Notes: generated from the sequence alone by a model not told the origin. Shown: positions 15,295 to 23,619, counted from the first letter of the stretch. The stretch is 64,000 nt of DNA from Nanobdellota archaeon (GCA_027334715.1 DAHWUG010000003.1:1-64000); one strand, 5' to 3'. A program made the numbers and translations.

Positions 15295-15655
15295 GTTCAG
15301 GGAGATAAAAATTCCCACAGGTTCTGAGTTTATTCTTGGTAGAGACGAAAGAAGCAATGATGAGCTTATGAAAAAATTCAAGGGGAAAGAAAATGTTATT
15401 CTTCACACTAAAGCTCCGGGAAGCCCTTTTTGCGTTATAAAAAGCAAGGTTTTTGAAGGCGATGTGAATGCTGCAGCTGTTCTTTGCGCAAGATATAGCC
15501 AGGACTGGAGAGACAACAAAGGAGATGTTGCAATTAATGTTTTCACAGGAAAGGATATTTCCAAAGGGAAAAAAATGAAGGCAGGAACATGGAATGTAAA
15601 AGAATTCAGGACAATAATAGTTAAAAAGGAAGACATTTTGAAAGTTCTGAAATGA
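15278..15655 (+). CDS. Stand-alone NFACT-R (DUF814) RNA-binding protein
   Basis: 125 residues matching the NFACT-R core: FILGRDERSNDELMKKF, then VILHTKAPGSPFCVIKS, where the family has a conserved D/H-x-x-x-x-PGSH-like block. The full-length NFACT/NEMF/RqcH proteins bind stalled 60S-tRNA complexes; here only the R domain is present. A role in ribosome rescue or tRNA binding is inferred. It overlaps both neighbours (17 and 4 bases), so the set is co-translated. Confidence 0.8.
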   Translation: MAEKIKFREIKIPTGSEFILGRDERSNDELMKKFKGKENVILHTKAPGSPFCVIKSKVFEGDVNAAAVLCARYSQDWRDNKGDVAINVFTGKDISKGKKMKAGTWNVKEFRTIIVKKEDILKVLK

Positions 15656-16209
15656 TAAAAGTTGCTCTGATTGGTGCGCATGGATCTGGAAAAACTACTG
15701 CATGCCTGGACATTGCGCTTGGCTTAAAAAAAGAAGGAGTTGGTGTTGTGAAGATTCTTGATGAAGTAGCAACAGAGCTTCCAAGATTGCCCGGTTTTGC
15801 GATAAATGAAAGCACAACTGAATTGGCTCAGAGGTATATTCTGCTAGAACAAATGAGGGGAGAGATATTCTATGAAGCAAAACAAAATATTGATGTCCTT
15901 ATATGTGACAGGGGTTCTATTGATAATTATGCTTATTTTAAACGGGGAGGATTCAGCGATTCTGTACTTGATTCATTTGTAAGGGAGCATGCCAAGAGTT
16001 ATGACGCATTATTCAAGATCCATCCGGATTCAAAATATCTAAAAGATGATGGAATAAGATCAACGAGCAGACCATTCCAGATTGAAATAGACGGCATTGT
16101 TACCAAAATATTAAAAGAATGGAATATTCCGTTTGACTGCTATGACGGAGATCCAATATTGGCATCAAAAAAAGCAGTAAAAAAAATAATTAACTTAATG
16201 GACAGATAA
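15652..16209 (+). CDS. P-loop kinase/ATPase (AAA_28 / thymidylate-kinase-like)
   Basis: 185 residues. Walker A GAHGSGKTT (8-16) at the very N-terminus, and an aspartate-ending strand VLICDRGSIDNYAYF consistent with a kinase-like DRG motif. The fold resembles small nucleotide or nicotinamide-riboside kinases and AAA_28 proteins. The substrate is unknown. Start overlaps the upstream stop as ATGA. Confidence 0.75.
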   Translation: MIKVALIGAHGSGKTTACLDIALGLKKEGVGVVKILDEVATELPRLPGFAINESTTELAQRYILLEQMRGEIFYEAKQNIDVLICDRGSIDNYAYFKRGGFSDSVLDSFVREHAKSYDALFKIHPDSKYLKDDGIRSTSRPFQIEIDGIVTKILKEWNIPFDCYDGDPILASKKAVKKIINLMDR

Positions 16210-16210
16210 A

Positions 16211-16453
16211 ATGTCAACAAGCCATTCACAACTGGGAAAAAATGGAGTAACCGGGAATTTCATTGAAACAATGAAGGACCATTTTAAGAATCATGACAAT
16301 GTGAAGGTTTCTGTGCTGAAAAGCGCGGGGCACAGCAAAGAAGCAAATGAAAAATACAAAAACGAGATCCTTGAAAAAATGGGTGAACATTATACTGCAA
16401 AGACGGTAGGGTTCACAATATTTGTTAAGAAATGGAGAAAGAAAGCAAGATAG
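16211..16453 (+). CDS. CRM-domain (YhbY-like) RNA-binding protein
   Basis: 80 residues fitting the CRM/YhbY fold: QLGKNGVTGNFIETMKDHF contains the GxxG-type loop (GKNG), followed by VKVSVLKSAG and a basic C-terminus (FVKKWRKKAR). Bacterial YhbY binds pre-50S particles and plant CRM domains bind introns; an RNA or ribosome-assembly role is inferred. It starts one base after the kinase gene. Confidence 0.75.
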   Translation: MSTSHSQLGKNGVTGNFIETMKDHFKNHDNVKVSVLKSAGHSKEANEKYKNEILEKMGEHYTAKTVGFTIFVKKWRKKAR

Positions 16454-16463
16454 AATTTTGAAA

Positions 16464-16805
16464 ATGGAAAGAAGAGAGTATTTTGTAAGAAAAAGAAGCC
16501 ATTTGATTGATATCAGAGATTATATCGAAGAACTTTATGTTAAAGAAGGGAAAGGAATAGGGGTTATTAGGGATGGGAAAATAAATGTTTATCATGTTCC
16601 AGATTATTTTGGGGAAAATTCAAAATATTGCGGAAGTGTTATTGTCGCTCTATGTTTTTCAACCAATCAGGTCATACTTACTGGAAATCCATTAGATATT
16701 GGCTCAATGAAAACTGATTTAGAAAATGTTATTGAAGGCACTTTAATGGCAAATAAGATAGTTAAAAATGGGCAACAGTGGGGAAGCAGTAGGTTTATAA
16801 ATTGA
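16464..16805 (+). CDS. Hypothetical protein, 113 aa
   Basis: Start taken at ATG 16464 (MERREYFVRKRSHLIDIRDY), which avoids overlapping the CRM gene. Mixed alpha/beta protein with a Gly-rich middle (KEGKGIGVIRDGKINVYHV) and a hydrophobic strand with cysteines (YCGSVIVALCFS). No family recognised. Its 3' end contains the TATA-like element for the ribosomal-protein operon. Confidence 0.5.
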   Translation: MERREYFVRKRSHLIDIRDYIEELYVKEGKGIGVIRDGKINVYHVPDYFGENSKYCGSVIVALCFSTNQVILTGNPLDIGSMKTDLENVIEGTLMANKIVKNGQQWGSSRFIN

Positions 16806-16860
16806 AAATTGCCCTTAATTTAAGCTAACTTCACAATGTGAGGTTCTAATTCCGAAAGGA
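16791..16860 (+). promoter_or_regulatory. Promoter and leader hairpin of the S19e operon
   Basis: GGTTTATAAATT (16791-16802) would place transcription start near 16825. The leader then begins with a hairpin (16829-16843, stem CTTCAC/GTGAGG with loop AAT) and ends with CGAAAGGA ahead of the start codon. A hairpin at the 5' end of a ribosomal-protein mRNA could be an autoregulatory site; this is inference. Confidence 0.4.
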
Positions 16861-17301
16861 ATGCTAATAATGGAAAAAAATTCAGTATACGAGATGAACC
16901 CTCAGGAATACAACTTGAAATTAGCAGAAGCTTTGAAAAAAATTCCGGAATTCAAGGCGCCTGAATGGGTAGAATTTGTTAAGTCAAGCCCTTCAAAAGA
17001 AAGGCCGATAGACGAGCCTGATTTCTGGTACAAAAGAGCTGCAAGCATTCTCAGGCAAATTTACAGGAAAAAAACAATAGGAGTAAACAGGCTGAGAACA
17101 AGATATGGAAGCAAGAAAAACAGGGGAATGAAGCCAGAGAGATTCATGAAATCTGGCGGAAAAATAATCCGTGTTATTCTCCAGCAATCTGACAATGCAG
17201 GATTCACAGAAATTGTTAAAAAAATAAAAGGAGTAAGGGAAAAAAGGCCGGGAAGGCAGCTTACTGAAAAAGGAAGAAAATTCTTGGAGGCAATAAATTA
17301 G
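16861..17301 (+). CDS. rps19e: Ribosomal protein S19e
   Basis: 146 residues, of normal length. Recognised by PDFWYKRAASILRQIYRKK, then the RLRTRYGSKKNRG and GRQLTEKGRKFLEAI segments of archaeal/eukaryotic S19e. Component of the 30S head. A second in-frame ATG at 16870 (MEKNSVYEMNP) is an equally good start. First gene of S19e-L39e-L31e. Confidence 0.95.
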   Translation: MLIMEKNSVYEMNPQEYNLKLAEALKKIPEFKAPEWVEFVKSSPSKERPIDEPDFWYKRAASILRQIYRKKTIGVNRLRTRYGSKKNRGMKPERFMKSGGKIIRVILQQSDNAGFTEIVKKIKGVREKRPGRQLTEKGRKFLEAIN

Positions 17302-17302
17302 A

Positions 17303-17506
17303 ATGGGAATAAAAAATCCGGGGAAAAAAGCAACGCTTGCAAAGAAAGGAAGGCAGACAAAGTGGGCGCCTGTATGGGCAGTGCTCAACAAATACGGGAT
17401 GGGAAAAAAGGTGCATCCATCTGCAATGACAAGATACAGAAGATCATGGAGAAGGACAAAACTGCATATTAAACCAAGAAAACAGAGAAAATACCACTTC
17501 GGATAA
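17303..17506 (+). CDS. rpl39e: Ribosomal protein L39e
   Basis: 67 residues, very basic. The family pattern is seen in KKATLAKKGRQTKWAPVWAV and RYRRSWRRTKLHI. Usual length is about 51, so the N-terminus is slightly extended. L39e lines the exit tunnel of the large subunit. It begins one base after rps19e. Confidence 0.9.
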   Translation: MGIKNPGKKATLAKKGRQTKWAPVWAVLNKYGMGKKVHPSAMTRYRRSWRRTKLHIKPRKQRKYHFG

Positions 17507-17513
17507 ATAAAAA

Positions 17514-18206
17514 ATGGCAGAAGAAAAAAAGGAAGAAATAAAAAAACACGAAAAGACTGAAACTGAAGAAAAGAAAGAAATGATGGCAGAAGAAAAAAAG
17601 CCGGAGGCAAAAACAGAATCAAAAGCGGAGAAGAAAGAAGAAAAAAAGGAAGAGAAAACAGAGAAAAAGCAGGAAAAAGAATTCATAATCCCCTTAAGAA
17701 AAACATTCAGAAACACAGTCATATACAAAAGGACTCCAAAAGCAATAAGGACAATAAAGGAATTTCTCTTAAGACATATGAAGTTTTATGACGGAAACTT
17801 GAAAAGCGTTAAGATAGACAAATATCTCAATGAATTTATCTGGGCAAGAAGCATAAGGAATCCTCCTGCAAAAGTCAAAATTAAGGCTTTTGTAGACGGC
17901 GATTTCATAAGGGCAGAGCTTGCAGAATTCCCCGAAAATTTAAGATTCAAAAAAGAAAGGCTTGAAAAAAGAGAAAAGAAAGCTGAAACAGAAAAAGAAA
18001 AGGAAAAGAAGAAAGAGCCTGAAAAAACAGAGGAAACAAAGGAGAAAACAGAAGAGGAAAAGAAGGAAGAGAAAGAAAAGAAATCAGCTGTTGTAGAAGC
18101 CGGGAAGCAGATGGAAAAAACAACTGCAAAACAGGCAAAGCATCAGGCAAAAGGAGCACCAAAACAGCAGAAAACTCAGCCAAGACGAATGGCATTGCAG
18201 AAGTAA
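17514..18206 (+). CDS. rpl31e: Ribosomal protein L31e with long charged extensions
   Basis: 230 residues, but the L31e core occupies only about 57-145 (IIPLRKTFRNTVIYKRTPKA to AELAEFPENL). The first 56 residues and the last 85 are almost pure Lys/Glu, with Ala/Gln at the end. L31e is normally about 90 residues and sits at the tunnel exit, where extensions could contact SRP, chaperones or rRNA. Last gene of the S19e-L39e-L31e unit. Confidence 0.92.
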   Translation: MAEEKKEEIKKHEKTETEEKKEMMAEEKKPEAKTESKAEKKEEKKEEKTEKKQEKEFIIPLRKTFRNTVIYKRTPKAIRTIKEFLLRHMKFYDGNLKSVKIDKYLNEFIWARSIRNPPAKVKIKAFVDGDFIRAELAEFPENLRFKKERLEKREKKAETEKEKEKKKEPEKTEETKEKTEEEKKEEKEKKSAVVEAGKQMEKTTAKQAKHQAKGAPKQQKTQPRRMALQK

Positions 18207-18237
18207 AGTTTTATTAATTTCTAAAGCAGTTTATTAT

Positions 18238-18534
18238 ATGGAAAAAAATGAAATTATTGAAGGCATTCTGTATATGCTGCAGGGGGCAACTTCAAAATTT
18301 GATGGCCAGGGGTATAAATATTCACAAATTTTAGATTTTCTTAAGGCTAATGGCGTTATTGTTGAAAATTTAAGAGAGATTCTAAAAGAAATTGAAGATA
18401 AAGGGCTTATAGAAGAAAGGTATTTTGGGAAAGAGCATGACGATAGGATTGACTACGCCATAGAACAAAAAGGAATTGATTTAATAAAAAATAAGAGAAA
18501 AGAAGTGAGAAATAAGTGGAAATTGCAGTATTAA
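18238..18534 (+). CDS. Winged-helix-like small protein
   Basis: 98 residues. A helix-turn-helix-like core (YSQILDFLKANGVIVENLREILKEIEDKGLI) is followed by a wing-like strand (EERYFGKEHDDRIDYAIEQKGIDLI) ending TKxG-like, as in archaeal winged-helix proteins. It may bind DNA; the partner is unknown. Convergent with ogg. Confidence 0.5.
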   Translation: MEKNEIIEGILYMLQGATSKFDGQGYKYSQILDFLKANGVIVENLREILKEIEDKGLIEERYFGKEHDDRIDYAIEQKGIDLIKNKRKEVRNKWKLQY

Positions 18535-18538
18535 ATTT

Positions 18539-19141
18539 TTACTTCAGAATTTTTCCTGTTTCAAGATACCAGAGATAAAGGTCAAGTTCTCCAAGATTTG
18601 TATTTGTTTTTTTAGCAAGCTTGGACAAAATCTTCTCAATTTCAAGATACTTTTTAGGTGTTATTGCTTTTGGCTTCTCTATCATCCTGTTTTTCACTAA
18701 AAAATCAACAATATGGAAGTCAATTATTGCATAATTCTTGAAGCCAACGTTCCTTAAAAAATGGCTCGCTTCCTTCATGCCTAAACCCTTAATTTTATCG
18801 ACAAGAACCTCACGAATATTGGGGCTTTTTATATTAATATTCCTGAATTTACTTCTTGCGTCATAAATATATTTTGCCCTGACTGTGTGAAAACGGTAAA
18901 CTTCCTTAAGTTTTTTCTGAATTTGTTTTTCGTTTCCTGTGAAGATTGTGTTTCCCAGGTGATTTATAGTCCGCAATCCAAGGTCTGCGCTTGTGCCTGC
19001 AGTTAATATGCAGAAAACAAGCTCCCTGAAAAGGGAGTTAAAATCTCTTGGAACCATGGAAAATTCAACCATTCTTTTGCTGACCTCCTTGCCTACATTG
19101 CTTTTTCTGAGCTGGGAAATAAGGTATGTTGTCTTCTGCAT
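18539..19141 (-). CDS. ogg: 8-oxoguanine DNA glycosylase/lyase, Ogg2 type
   Basis: 200 residues, normal for archaeal Ogg2. The helix-hairpin-helix KIKGLGMKEASHFLRNVGF carries the catalytic lysine (K123), and the catalytic aspartate is D141 in IIDFHIVDFL. Removes 8-oxoguanine and cleaves the AP site. It starts one base after the endonuclease III gene, forming a base-excision-repair pair, with alkD divergent beyond. Confidence 0.93.
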   Translation of the reverse strand: MQKTTYLISQLRKSNVGKEVSKRMVEFSMVPRDFNSLFRELVFCILTAGTSADLGLRTINHLGNTIFTGNEKQIQKKLKEVYRFHTVRAKYIYDARSKFRNINIKSPNIREVLVDKIKGLGMKEASHFLRNVGFKNYAIIDFHIVDFLVKNRMIEKPKAITPKKYLEIEKILSKLAKKTNTNLGELDLYLWYLETGKILK

Positions 19142-19142
19142 T

Positions 19143-19754
19143 TTATTTTATGTTTTTTATTTTTTTAATAAGCTCGTCTTTCTGTCTTTTGCTTGTGTGA
19201 GTTTTCCCAAAACGAACCAGAGTTGAATTGACATGTCTCCAGTGATTTTGTGAAAACAGGGACTTTAAATCCTGCTCTATTTTTTCAGGCGCTTTGTTTT
19301 TCGTCCAGCCGACTTTTTGCGAGATGTATGAAACATGAGTATCAACACCTATTGAATCCTGGCCTATTTCAGACAAAAATACATTGGCAGTTTTCCTTCC
19401 AACACCTGGAAGCTCGATAAGCTTTTCAAAATCATGGGGAACATTGCCATTATGGCCTGAAACAAGAGATTTAGCGCAGTTTATTATATTTTTTGATTTG
19501 TTTTTATAAAAGTTTATTTGCTTAATTATTTTCTGGACATCTTTGATATTTGCATTTGCAAGTTTTTTAGGACTGGAGTATTTTCTAAACAGCTTTTCTG
19601 CAAAAGAAATTGTTATTTCGTCCCTTGTTCTGGCAGACATAATTGTGGAAATCAGGATTTCATAGTCATTTTTCCATGCCTCAGCCGCAAGGCGCATTTC
19701 TTTTCCGTGTTTCCTAAAAGCGTGCAATTGTTTTAATGCCCTTTTTGAATCCAT
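19143..19754 (-). CDS. nth: Endonuclease III-like DNA glycosylase lacking the Fe-S cluster
   Basis: 203 residues. HhH motif LPGVGRKTANVFLSEIG with catalytic K121, and catalytic D138 in IGVDTHVSYI, as in Nth. It excises oxidised pyrimidines and nicks AP sites. The C-terminus (GKTHTSKRQKDELIKKIKNIK) has none of the four cysteines that bind the [4Fe-4S] cluster of most Nth/MutY proteins. The cluster loop may be lost in this lineage. Upstream gene of the nth-ogg pair. Confidence 0.92.
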   Translation of the reverse strand: MDSKRALKQLHAFRKHGKEMRLAAEAWKNDYEILISTIMSARTRDEITISFAEKLFRKYSSPKKLANANIKDVQKIIKQINFYKNKSKNIINCAKSLVSGHNGNVPHDFEKLIELPGVGRKTANVFLSEIGQDSIGVDTHVSYISQKVGWTKNKAPEKIEQDLKSLFSQNHWRHVNSTLVRFGKTHTSKRQKDELIKKIKNIK

Positions 19755-19803
19755 TTTAATGTATTTTCAATAGAATTTTAAATGGCTTGAATTTTTATAG
19801 TTT

Positions 19804-20517
19804 ATGAGTGTTCAGGATTTAATCTTGGAATTGAGGGCAAAAAGCGACCCTGAAAGAGCTAAGCTGCTGCAGAGATATTTCAAGACAGGAAAGGGGGAAT
19901 ATGCAGAAGGTGATGTTTTCCTGGGAATTACCGTGCCAGAACAGAGAAAAATTGCAAAAAAACACTGGGAAAAAACAGATTTAAATGAAATTCAAGAACT
20001 TTTGAGCAGCAAAGTTCATGAGTATAGATTCTTGGCATTGCTGATTTTATGTGAAAAATACAAAAAATTAAAGAAAGACAAGCAAAAGCAGCATGAAATT
20101 TTCGAATTTTACCTTAAAAACACGAAAAACATAAACAACTGGGACCTTGTTGATTTGTCTGCGCCAAGTATTGTCGGAGATTTTTCAATCAGAGACGGGC
20201 CTCATGTGATAAGATTTCTGGCAAAATCAAATAATTTGTGGGAAAAAAGGATTGCAATACTCGCAACTTTCGCGTTCATCAAAAAAAGGGATTTCGGAGA
20301 AAGCCTTTTTATTGCAGACACATTAATGAATGATGAAAATGACTTAATTCACAAGGCTGTTGGCTGGATGCTGAGAGAAGTTGGAAAGAAGAACAGTGAA
20401 GTTCTGGAGCTTTTCCTTTCAACAAGATACAAAAAAATGCCGAGAACAATGCTCCGCTATGCGATAGAAAAATTCCCTGAAGAAAAAAGAAAGAAATATC
20501 TTAAGGGAGAAATATAA
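19804..20517 (+). CDS. AlkD-like DNA alkylation repair protein (HEAT repeats)
   Basis: 237 residues made of repeated helical pairs as in AlkC/AlkD glycosylases. Diagnostic segments are FLGITVPEQRKIAKKHW, EYRFLALLIL and NINNWDLVDLSAPSIVG, the last carrying the Trp/Asp that face the lesion. Releases N3- and N7-alkylated purines. It is divergent from the nth-ogg pair, so three repair glycosylases sit side by side. Confidence 0.9.
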   Translation: MSVQDLILELRAKSDPERAKLLQRYFKTGKGEYAEGDVFLGITVPEQRKIAKKHWEKTDLNEIQELLSSKVHEYRFLALLILCEKYKKLKKDKQKQHEIFEFYLKNTKNINNWDLVDLSAPSIVGDFSIRDGPHVIRFLAKSNNLWEKRIAILATFAFIKKRDFGESLFIADTLMNDENDLIHKAVGWMLREVGKKNSEVLELFLSTRYKKMPRTMLRYAIEKFPEEKRKKYLKGEI

Positions 20518-20524
20518 AAATAAA

Positions 20525-21391
20525 ATGGAAAAAATTGACATTGAAAAAATAAAGAAAAAGAAAACAACAAAAGAACTTTTGGAATTTGGAATAATAAATG
20601 TTGACAAGCCATCAGGACCAACAAGCTTTGATGTATCTGAATTTGTCATGAAATCCCTTGGATTGAGAAAGACAAGCCATTTTGGAACTTTAGATCCTAA
20701 GGTAACTGGTGTTCTGCCTGTTGCGCTTAACAGGGCATGCAAGCTTACCGGCTTTTTTCTCGGAGAAGACAAGGAATACATTGGAATAATGAGGATTCAT
20801 GAAGATATTTCCCTGGAAGAGTTGAAAGAGGCAATTAATGAAAAATTTTTGGGAAAAATAACCCAGCTTCCTCCTGTAAAATCAAGAGTTGCCAGGATTC
20901 AAAGGGAAAGGGAGATAAAAAAATTTGATATACTTGAAAAAGACGGGCAAAATTATCTTTTTCATGTTGAATGCCAAGGCGGAACTTACATAAGAAAGCT
21001 TATTCATGACCTTGGGGAAAATTTGGGAATTGGCGCGCATATGCTGGAATTAAGAAGGATCAGGGCAGGAATTTTCATTGAAGAAAAAAGCCACACGCTT
21101 TACGAAATTGAAGAGGCTATGAAAGATGAGAAAAAATTAAGGGAAATGATAATTCCGGGAGAAATTGTAAGCGAATTGTATCCTGTTGTCCAGATAAAAA
21201 AGGATGAAGTGGAAAAAATACTCAGAGGACAGCCCATTTATCTGGAAAATTTAAAGGAGAAAAGCAATTTTAATAAAGGAACTAAGATAAGTGTATTTTG
21301 CGATGATAGGTTTATAGGGGTTTATATGATACTATTAGAAAGCAGGATATTTGCAAAGCCTGAATTTGTTTTGCAGCCAATAGGAAAATGA
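20525..21391 (+). CDS. cbf5: tRNA/rRNA pseudouridine synthase Cbf5/TruB
   Basis: 288 residues. Motif HFGTLDPKVTGVLPVALNRA contains the catalytic aspartate D57, and GIINVDKPSGPTSFDV and GGTYIRKLIHDLG are the other family blocks. A PUA domain fills the C-terminus. In archaea Cbf5 works with H/ACA guide RNPs and on tRNA U55. Start is eight bases after alkD. Its TGA stop overlaps the start of trmY (ATGA). Confidence 0.93.
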   Translation: MEKIDIEKIKKKKTTKELLEFGIINVDKPSGPTSFDVSEFVMKSLGLRKTSHFGTLDPKVTGVLPVALNRACKLTGFFLGEDKEYIGIMRIHEDISLEELKEAINEKFLGKITQLPPVKSRVARIQREREIKKFDILEKDGQNYLFHVECQGGTYIRKLIHDLGENLGIGAHMLELRRIRAGIFIEEKSHTLYEIEEAMKDEKKLREMIIPGEIVSELYPVVQIKKDEVEKILRGQPIYLENLKEKSNFNKGTKISVFCDDRFIGVYMILLESRIFAKPEFVLQPIGK

Positions 21392-21969
21392 GAACATTTG
21401 TATATTTTTCACAAAGCGCAAGAACATCCGGAAATTTTGATGTTAAAAATCTAATGGATGCGGGAAGGTTGGATATTGCAATGCATGTAATAATAAACGC
21501 ATTTTTTCTGTCCCATGCATTGAGAGATGATGTTGCTCTACATCTTGTCTTTTACGGAATGCCTGACCCTCCAAAGCATATTGAAATTCGCGTAACAAAG
21601 GAAACAAGCCTCAGCAAGAAAGACACTGCGACTTTGATTAAAAAAATACTTTATAAATACAGGCCTGGAAAGAAAACAGAGGCAATGCCCGGCTGCTTTG
21701 TTGAAAAAAAGAGCTTTTTGCAGGTAATAGCTGAGCTTGAAAAAGAGGGAAAGAAGGTTTTTATTCTTGACAAAACAGGAGAAAATATCAGAAAGGCAGA
21801 CCTTACGGAAGAAAGCGTTTTTGTGATAGGGGATCAGGACGGGCTTCCAAAAAAAGAATTAAAAAGGCTGAAAAAAATAGCAAAGAAAATATCCATAGGT
21901 CCGAATGTCTATTTTGCCAGTCAGGTAGTCAGCGTGATAAATAATGAGATGGATATGAGAGGTGTGTAA
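21388..21969 (+). CDS. trmY: tRNA pseudouridine-54 N1-methyltransferase TrmY
   Basis: 193 residues of the SPOUT fold. N-terminus MRTFVYFSQSARTSGNFDVKNLMDAGRLD is the family signature, and the C-terminal knot region VFVIGDQDGLPKKELK and KKISIGPNVYFASQVVSVINN binds SAM. It methylates pseudouridine 54 in tRNA. The 4-base overlap with cbf5, which makes tRNA pseudouridines, fits consecutive steps in T-loop modification. Confidence 0.95.
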   Translation: MRTFVYFSQSARTSGNFDVKNLMDAGRLDIAMHVIINAFFLSHALRDDVALHLVFYGMPDPPKHIEIRVTKETSLSKKDTATLIKKILYKYRPGKKTEAMPGCFVEKKSFLQVIAELEKEGKKVFILDKTGENIRKADLTEESVFVIGDQDGLPKKELKRLKKIAKKISIGPNVYFASQVVSVINNEMDMRGV

Positions 21970-21985
21970 AATCAGCTTAACAGAC

Positions 21986-22117
21986 CTATGAATATATCTT
22001 GCGTTTAGAATCGATTAGGTATTCTATCTCTTCTATTCTCACCCCCATCCTGTACAGTAGGAATATTTCTTCCTGAATGTCTTCAGGTACATCTGCAAGA
22101 ACTGTTTTTTGTTTCAT
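21986..22117 (-). CDS. 43-aa small protein
   Basis: Short frame MKQKTVLADVPEDIQEEIFL continuing to ...DSKRKIYS, ended by TAG at 21986. It looks like a two-helix soluble peptide, similar in style to small Arc/MazE-like N-termini. It lies in the 366-base gap between trmY and the next membrane gene, convergent with trmY. Coding potential is plausible; no family recognised. Confidence 0.4.
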   Translation of the reverse strand: MKQKTVLADVPEDIQEEIFLLYRMGVRIEEIEYLIDSKRKIYS

Positions 22118-22132
22118 TATCACTTCTTTTAT

Positions 22133-22191
22133 TGCCCCATAAAGGGGGCATGATTATGACTCCTCACGACATTTTCCGGAAGAAAATGTCG
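22133..22191. other. Two adjacent perfect hairpins in intergenic DNA
   Basis: Hairpin 1: TGCCCC (22133-22138) and GGGGCA (22145-22150), loop ATAAAG. Hairpin 2: CGACATTTTC (22167-22176) and GAAAATGTCG (22182-22191), loop CGGAA, with partly pairing CTCC/GGAG flanks. They lie between a minus-strand microgene and a plus-strand membrane gene. A short 35-codon plus frame (22150-22257) overlaps them but I do not trust it as a gene. They could be a small structured RNA or a regulatory site. Confidence 0.45.
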
Positions 22192-22335
22192 GGGGAGGTG
22201 AAAAGAGAGGTTGAATTTCTGATTATCTCAAGAAAGCCCCTTATAAATCAATTGTGAAGATTTTGTAGAGAAACGCTTTATAGTGGTATTTTTCATAAGC
22301 TTTTTAAATGAAAACCCTTTTTAAAGGGCATAAAT

Positions 22336-23088
22336 ATGGTCAAAATAGCACTGACTCCTGACTGGTTTCTCGGAAAAGATTTAATAATCGATGTTTTCAG
22401 TTTTCTAGTGCTTGTCATATTCGCTTTTTTTGCTTACAAATCCTACAAGATGAGCAAAAACAAGGGAACATTCAGCTTAGGAAGAGGCTTGGGGTTCATT
22501 GCCCTTGCAGAGCTTGCAGACATTATGACAAAGCTCGTTCTTTATTATCACATCGGTCCAAGCAGGGCAATTGGAGAAGCACTTATAACAAGCAATATTG
22601 TTGGTTCTGTTGATATCTTTTATTATGCGGGATTTTTCTTCTACAGATTTTTCATGCTTCTGGGACTTTATTTTATCTACAGACTTCCTAAGAACAGGAA
22701 AAGATCTATTGAGGATTATATACTAATGTTTTACTTCATATTAATATCTGCATTTCTCAGCCAAGAATTCTTTTATATTTTTCATGCAACAGCCTTGATT
22801 CTACTTGGCCTTATAATTGCAAGCTATATAAAAGTCTACAGGGAAAACAAATTTTTCAACACAAAGATTCTCATAGCAGGATTCAGCATACTCGCAGTCA
22901 GCCAGATGTTCTTCCTTTTCTCTGAAATTCCCATACTTTTCGCAATTGCAGATGTAGTAGAATTAATAAGCTATATTATATTCTTAGGTCTAATTATACG
23001 TATATGGAAACATGGAAAGGAAAAGAAGTCGAATGGAAATAATATCAGATATGCTGGGGATAGTTCAAGAAAGAGGCGGAAGCATTAA
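22336..23088 (+). CDS. Seven-TM-like membrane protein
   Basis: 250 residues with about seven hydrophobic helices, tyrosine- and phenylalanine-rich loops, and a basic cytoplasmic tail ([12 protein letters not shown]...SSRKRRKH). Preceded by a TATA-like TTTTTAAATG (22301-22310) and the palindrome CCCTTTTTAAAGGG. The last 77 bases overlap the winged-helix gene in another frame. The pairing with a regulator suggests a sensor or transporter under its control; the family is not recognised. Confidence 0.65.
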   Translation: MVKIALTPDWFLGKDLIIDVFSFLVLVIFAFFAYKSYKMSKNKGTFSLGRGLGFIALAELADIMTKLVLYYHIGPSRAIGEALITSNIVGSVDIFYYAGFFFYRFFMLLGLYFIYRLPKNRKRSIEDYILMFYFILISAFLSQEFFYIFHATALILLGLIIASYIKVYRENKFFNTKILIAGFSILAVSQMFFLFSEIPILFAIADVVELISYIIFLGLIIRIWKHGKEKKSNGNNIRYAGDSSRKRRKH

Positions 23089-23284
23089 ACCAACACACCT
23101 GATGTACAAGGCTAATCTTTCTCACAGCCAGATGAAGCTTTATTTAGAAGATCTTACTGGAAAGGATCTTGTAAAAAAAGAGGATACAAAGGCAGGCATG
23201 AGAATAGCGATAACGAAGCAGGGGCGTGAATTTCTTCTGAGATATAACCAAATGCGCGAATTTGAAAAGACATTCGGCCTTTAA
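23012..23284 (+). CDS. Archaeal winged-helix transcription regulator (HTH_45-like)
   Basis: 90 residues. [20 protein letters not shown] and [21 protein letters not shown] are the characteristic opening of small archaeal winged-helix proteins of the PF14947 type, with the wing [24 protein letters not shown] second ATG at 23033 (MEIISDM) is the more family-like start. It overlaps the upstream membrane gene by at least 56 bases, so expression is coupled. The target is unknown. Confidence 0.8.
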   Translation: MERKRSRMEIISDMLGIVQERGGSIKPTHLMYKANLSHSQMKLYLEDLTGKDLVKKEDTKAGMRIAITKQGREFLLRYNQMREFEKTFGL

Positions 23285-23333
23285 GCAAATCTATCAGATA
23301 AAACTTAATAAATCCTTTTTATCTTATTCTTTT

Positions 23334-23609
23334 ATGAAAAAATCCGTGCGAGTTTACATTGATGGAACTGTCCAGGGTATTTTTTACAGGGCGTTTGTAA
23401 AGGAAAATGCAGAGAAGGAAAATGTAAAGGGCTTTGTAAGAAATCTCGAAGATGGAAGAGTTGAAGTTTTTTTGGAGGGGGATACTGAAGATGTTGACAA
23501 AATGGTAGAGCTTTGCAAAACAGGACCAAAGCATTCTGACATCAAGAAAGTTGAAGTAAAGCCGGAAAAATTCCAAGATTTTAAAACATTTAAAATACTG
23601 CATATCTAA
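23334..23609 (+). CDS. acyP: Acylphosphatase
   Basis: 91 residues from ATG 23334. Contains the acyl-phosphate loop GTVQGIFYRAFV with the catalytic arginine (R in FYRAF) and GFVRNLEDGRVEVFLEGD with the catalytic asparagine. Hydrolyses acyl phosphates. The start is chosen so that the protein matches the usual length of 90-95. Confidence 0.95.
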   Translation: MKKSVRVYIDGTVQGIFYRAFVKENAEKENVKGFVRNLEDGRVEVFLEGDTEDVDKMVELCKTGPKHSDIKKVEVKPEKFQDFKTFKILHI

Positions 23610-23619
23610 CTGTAATAAT

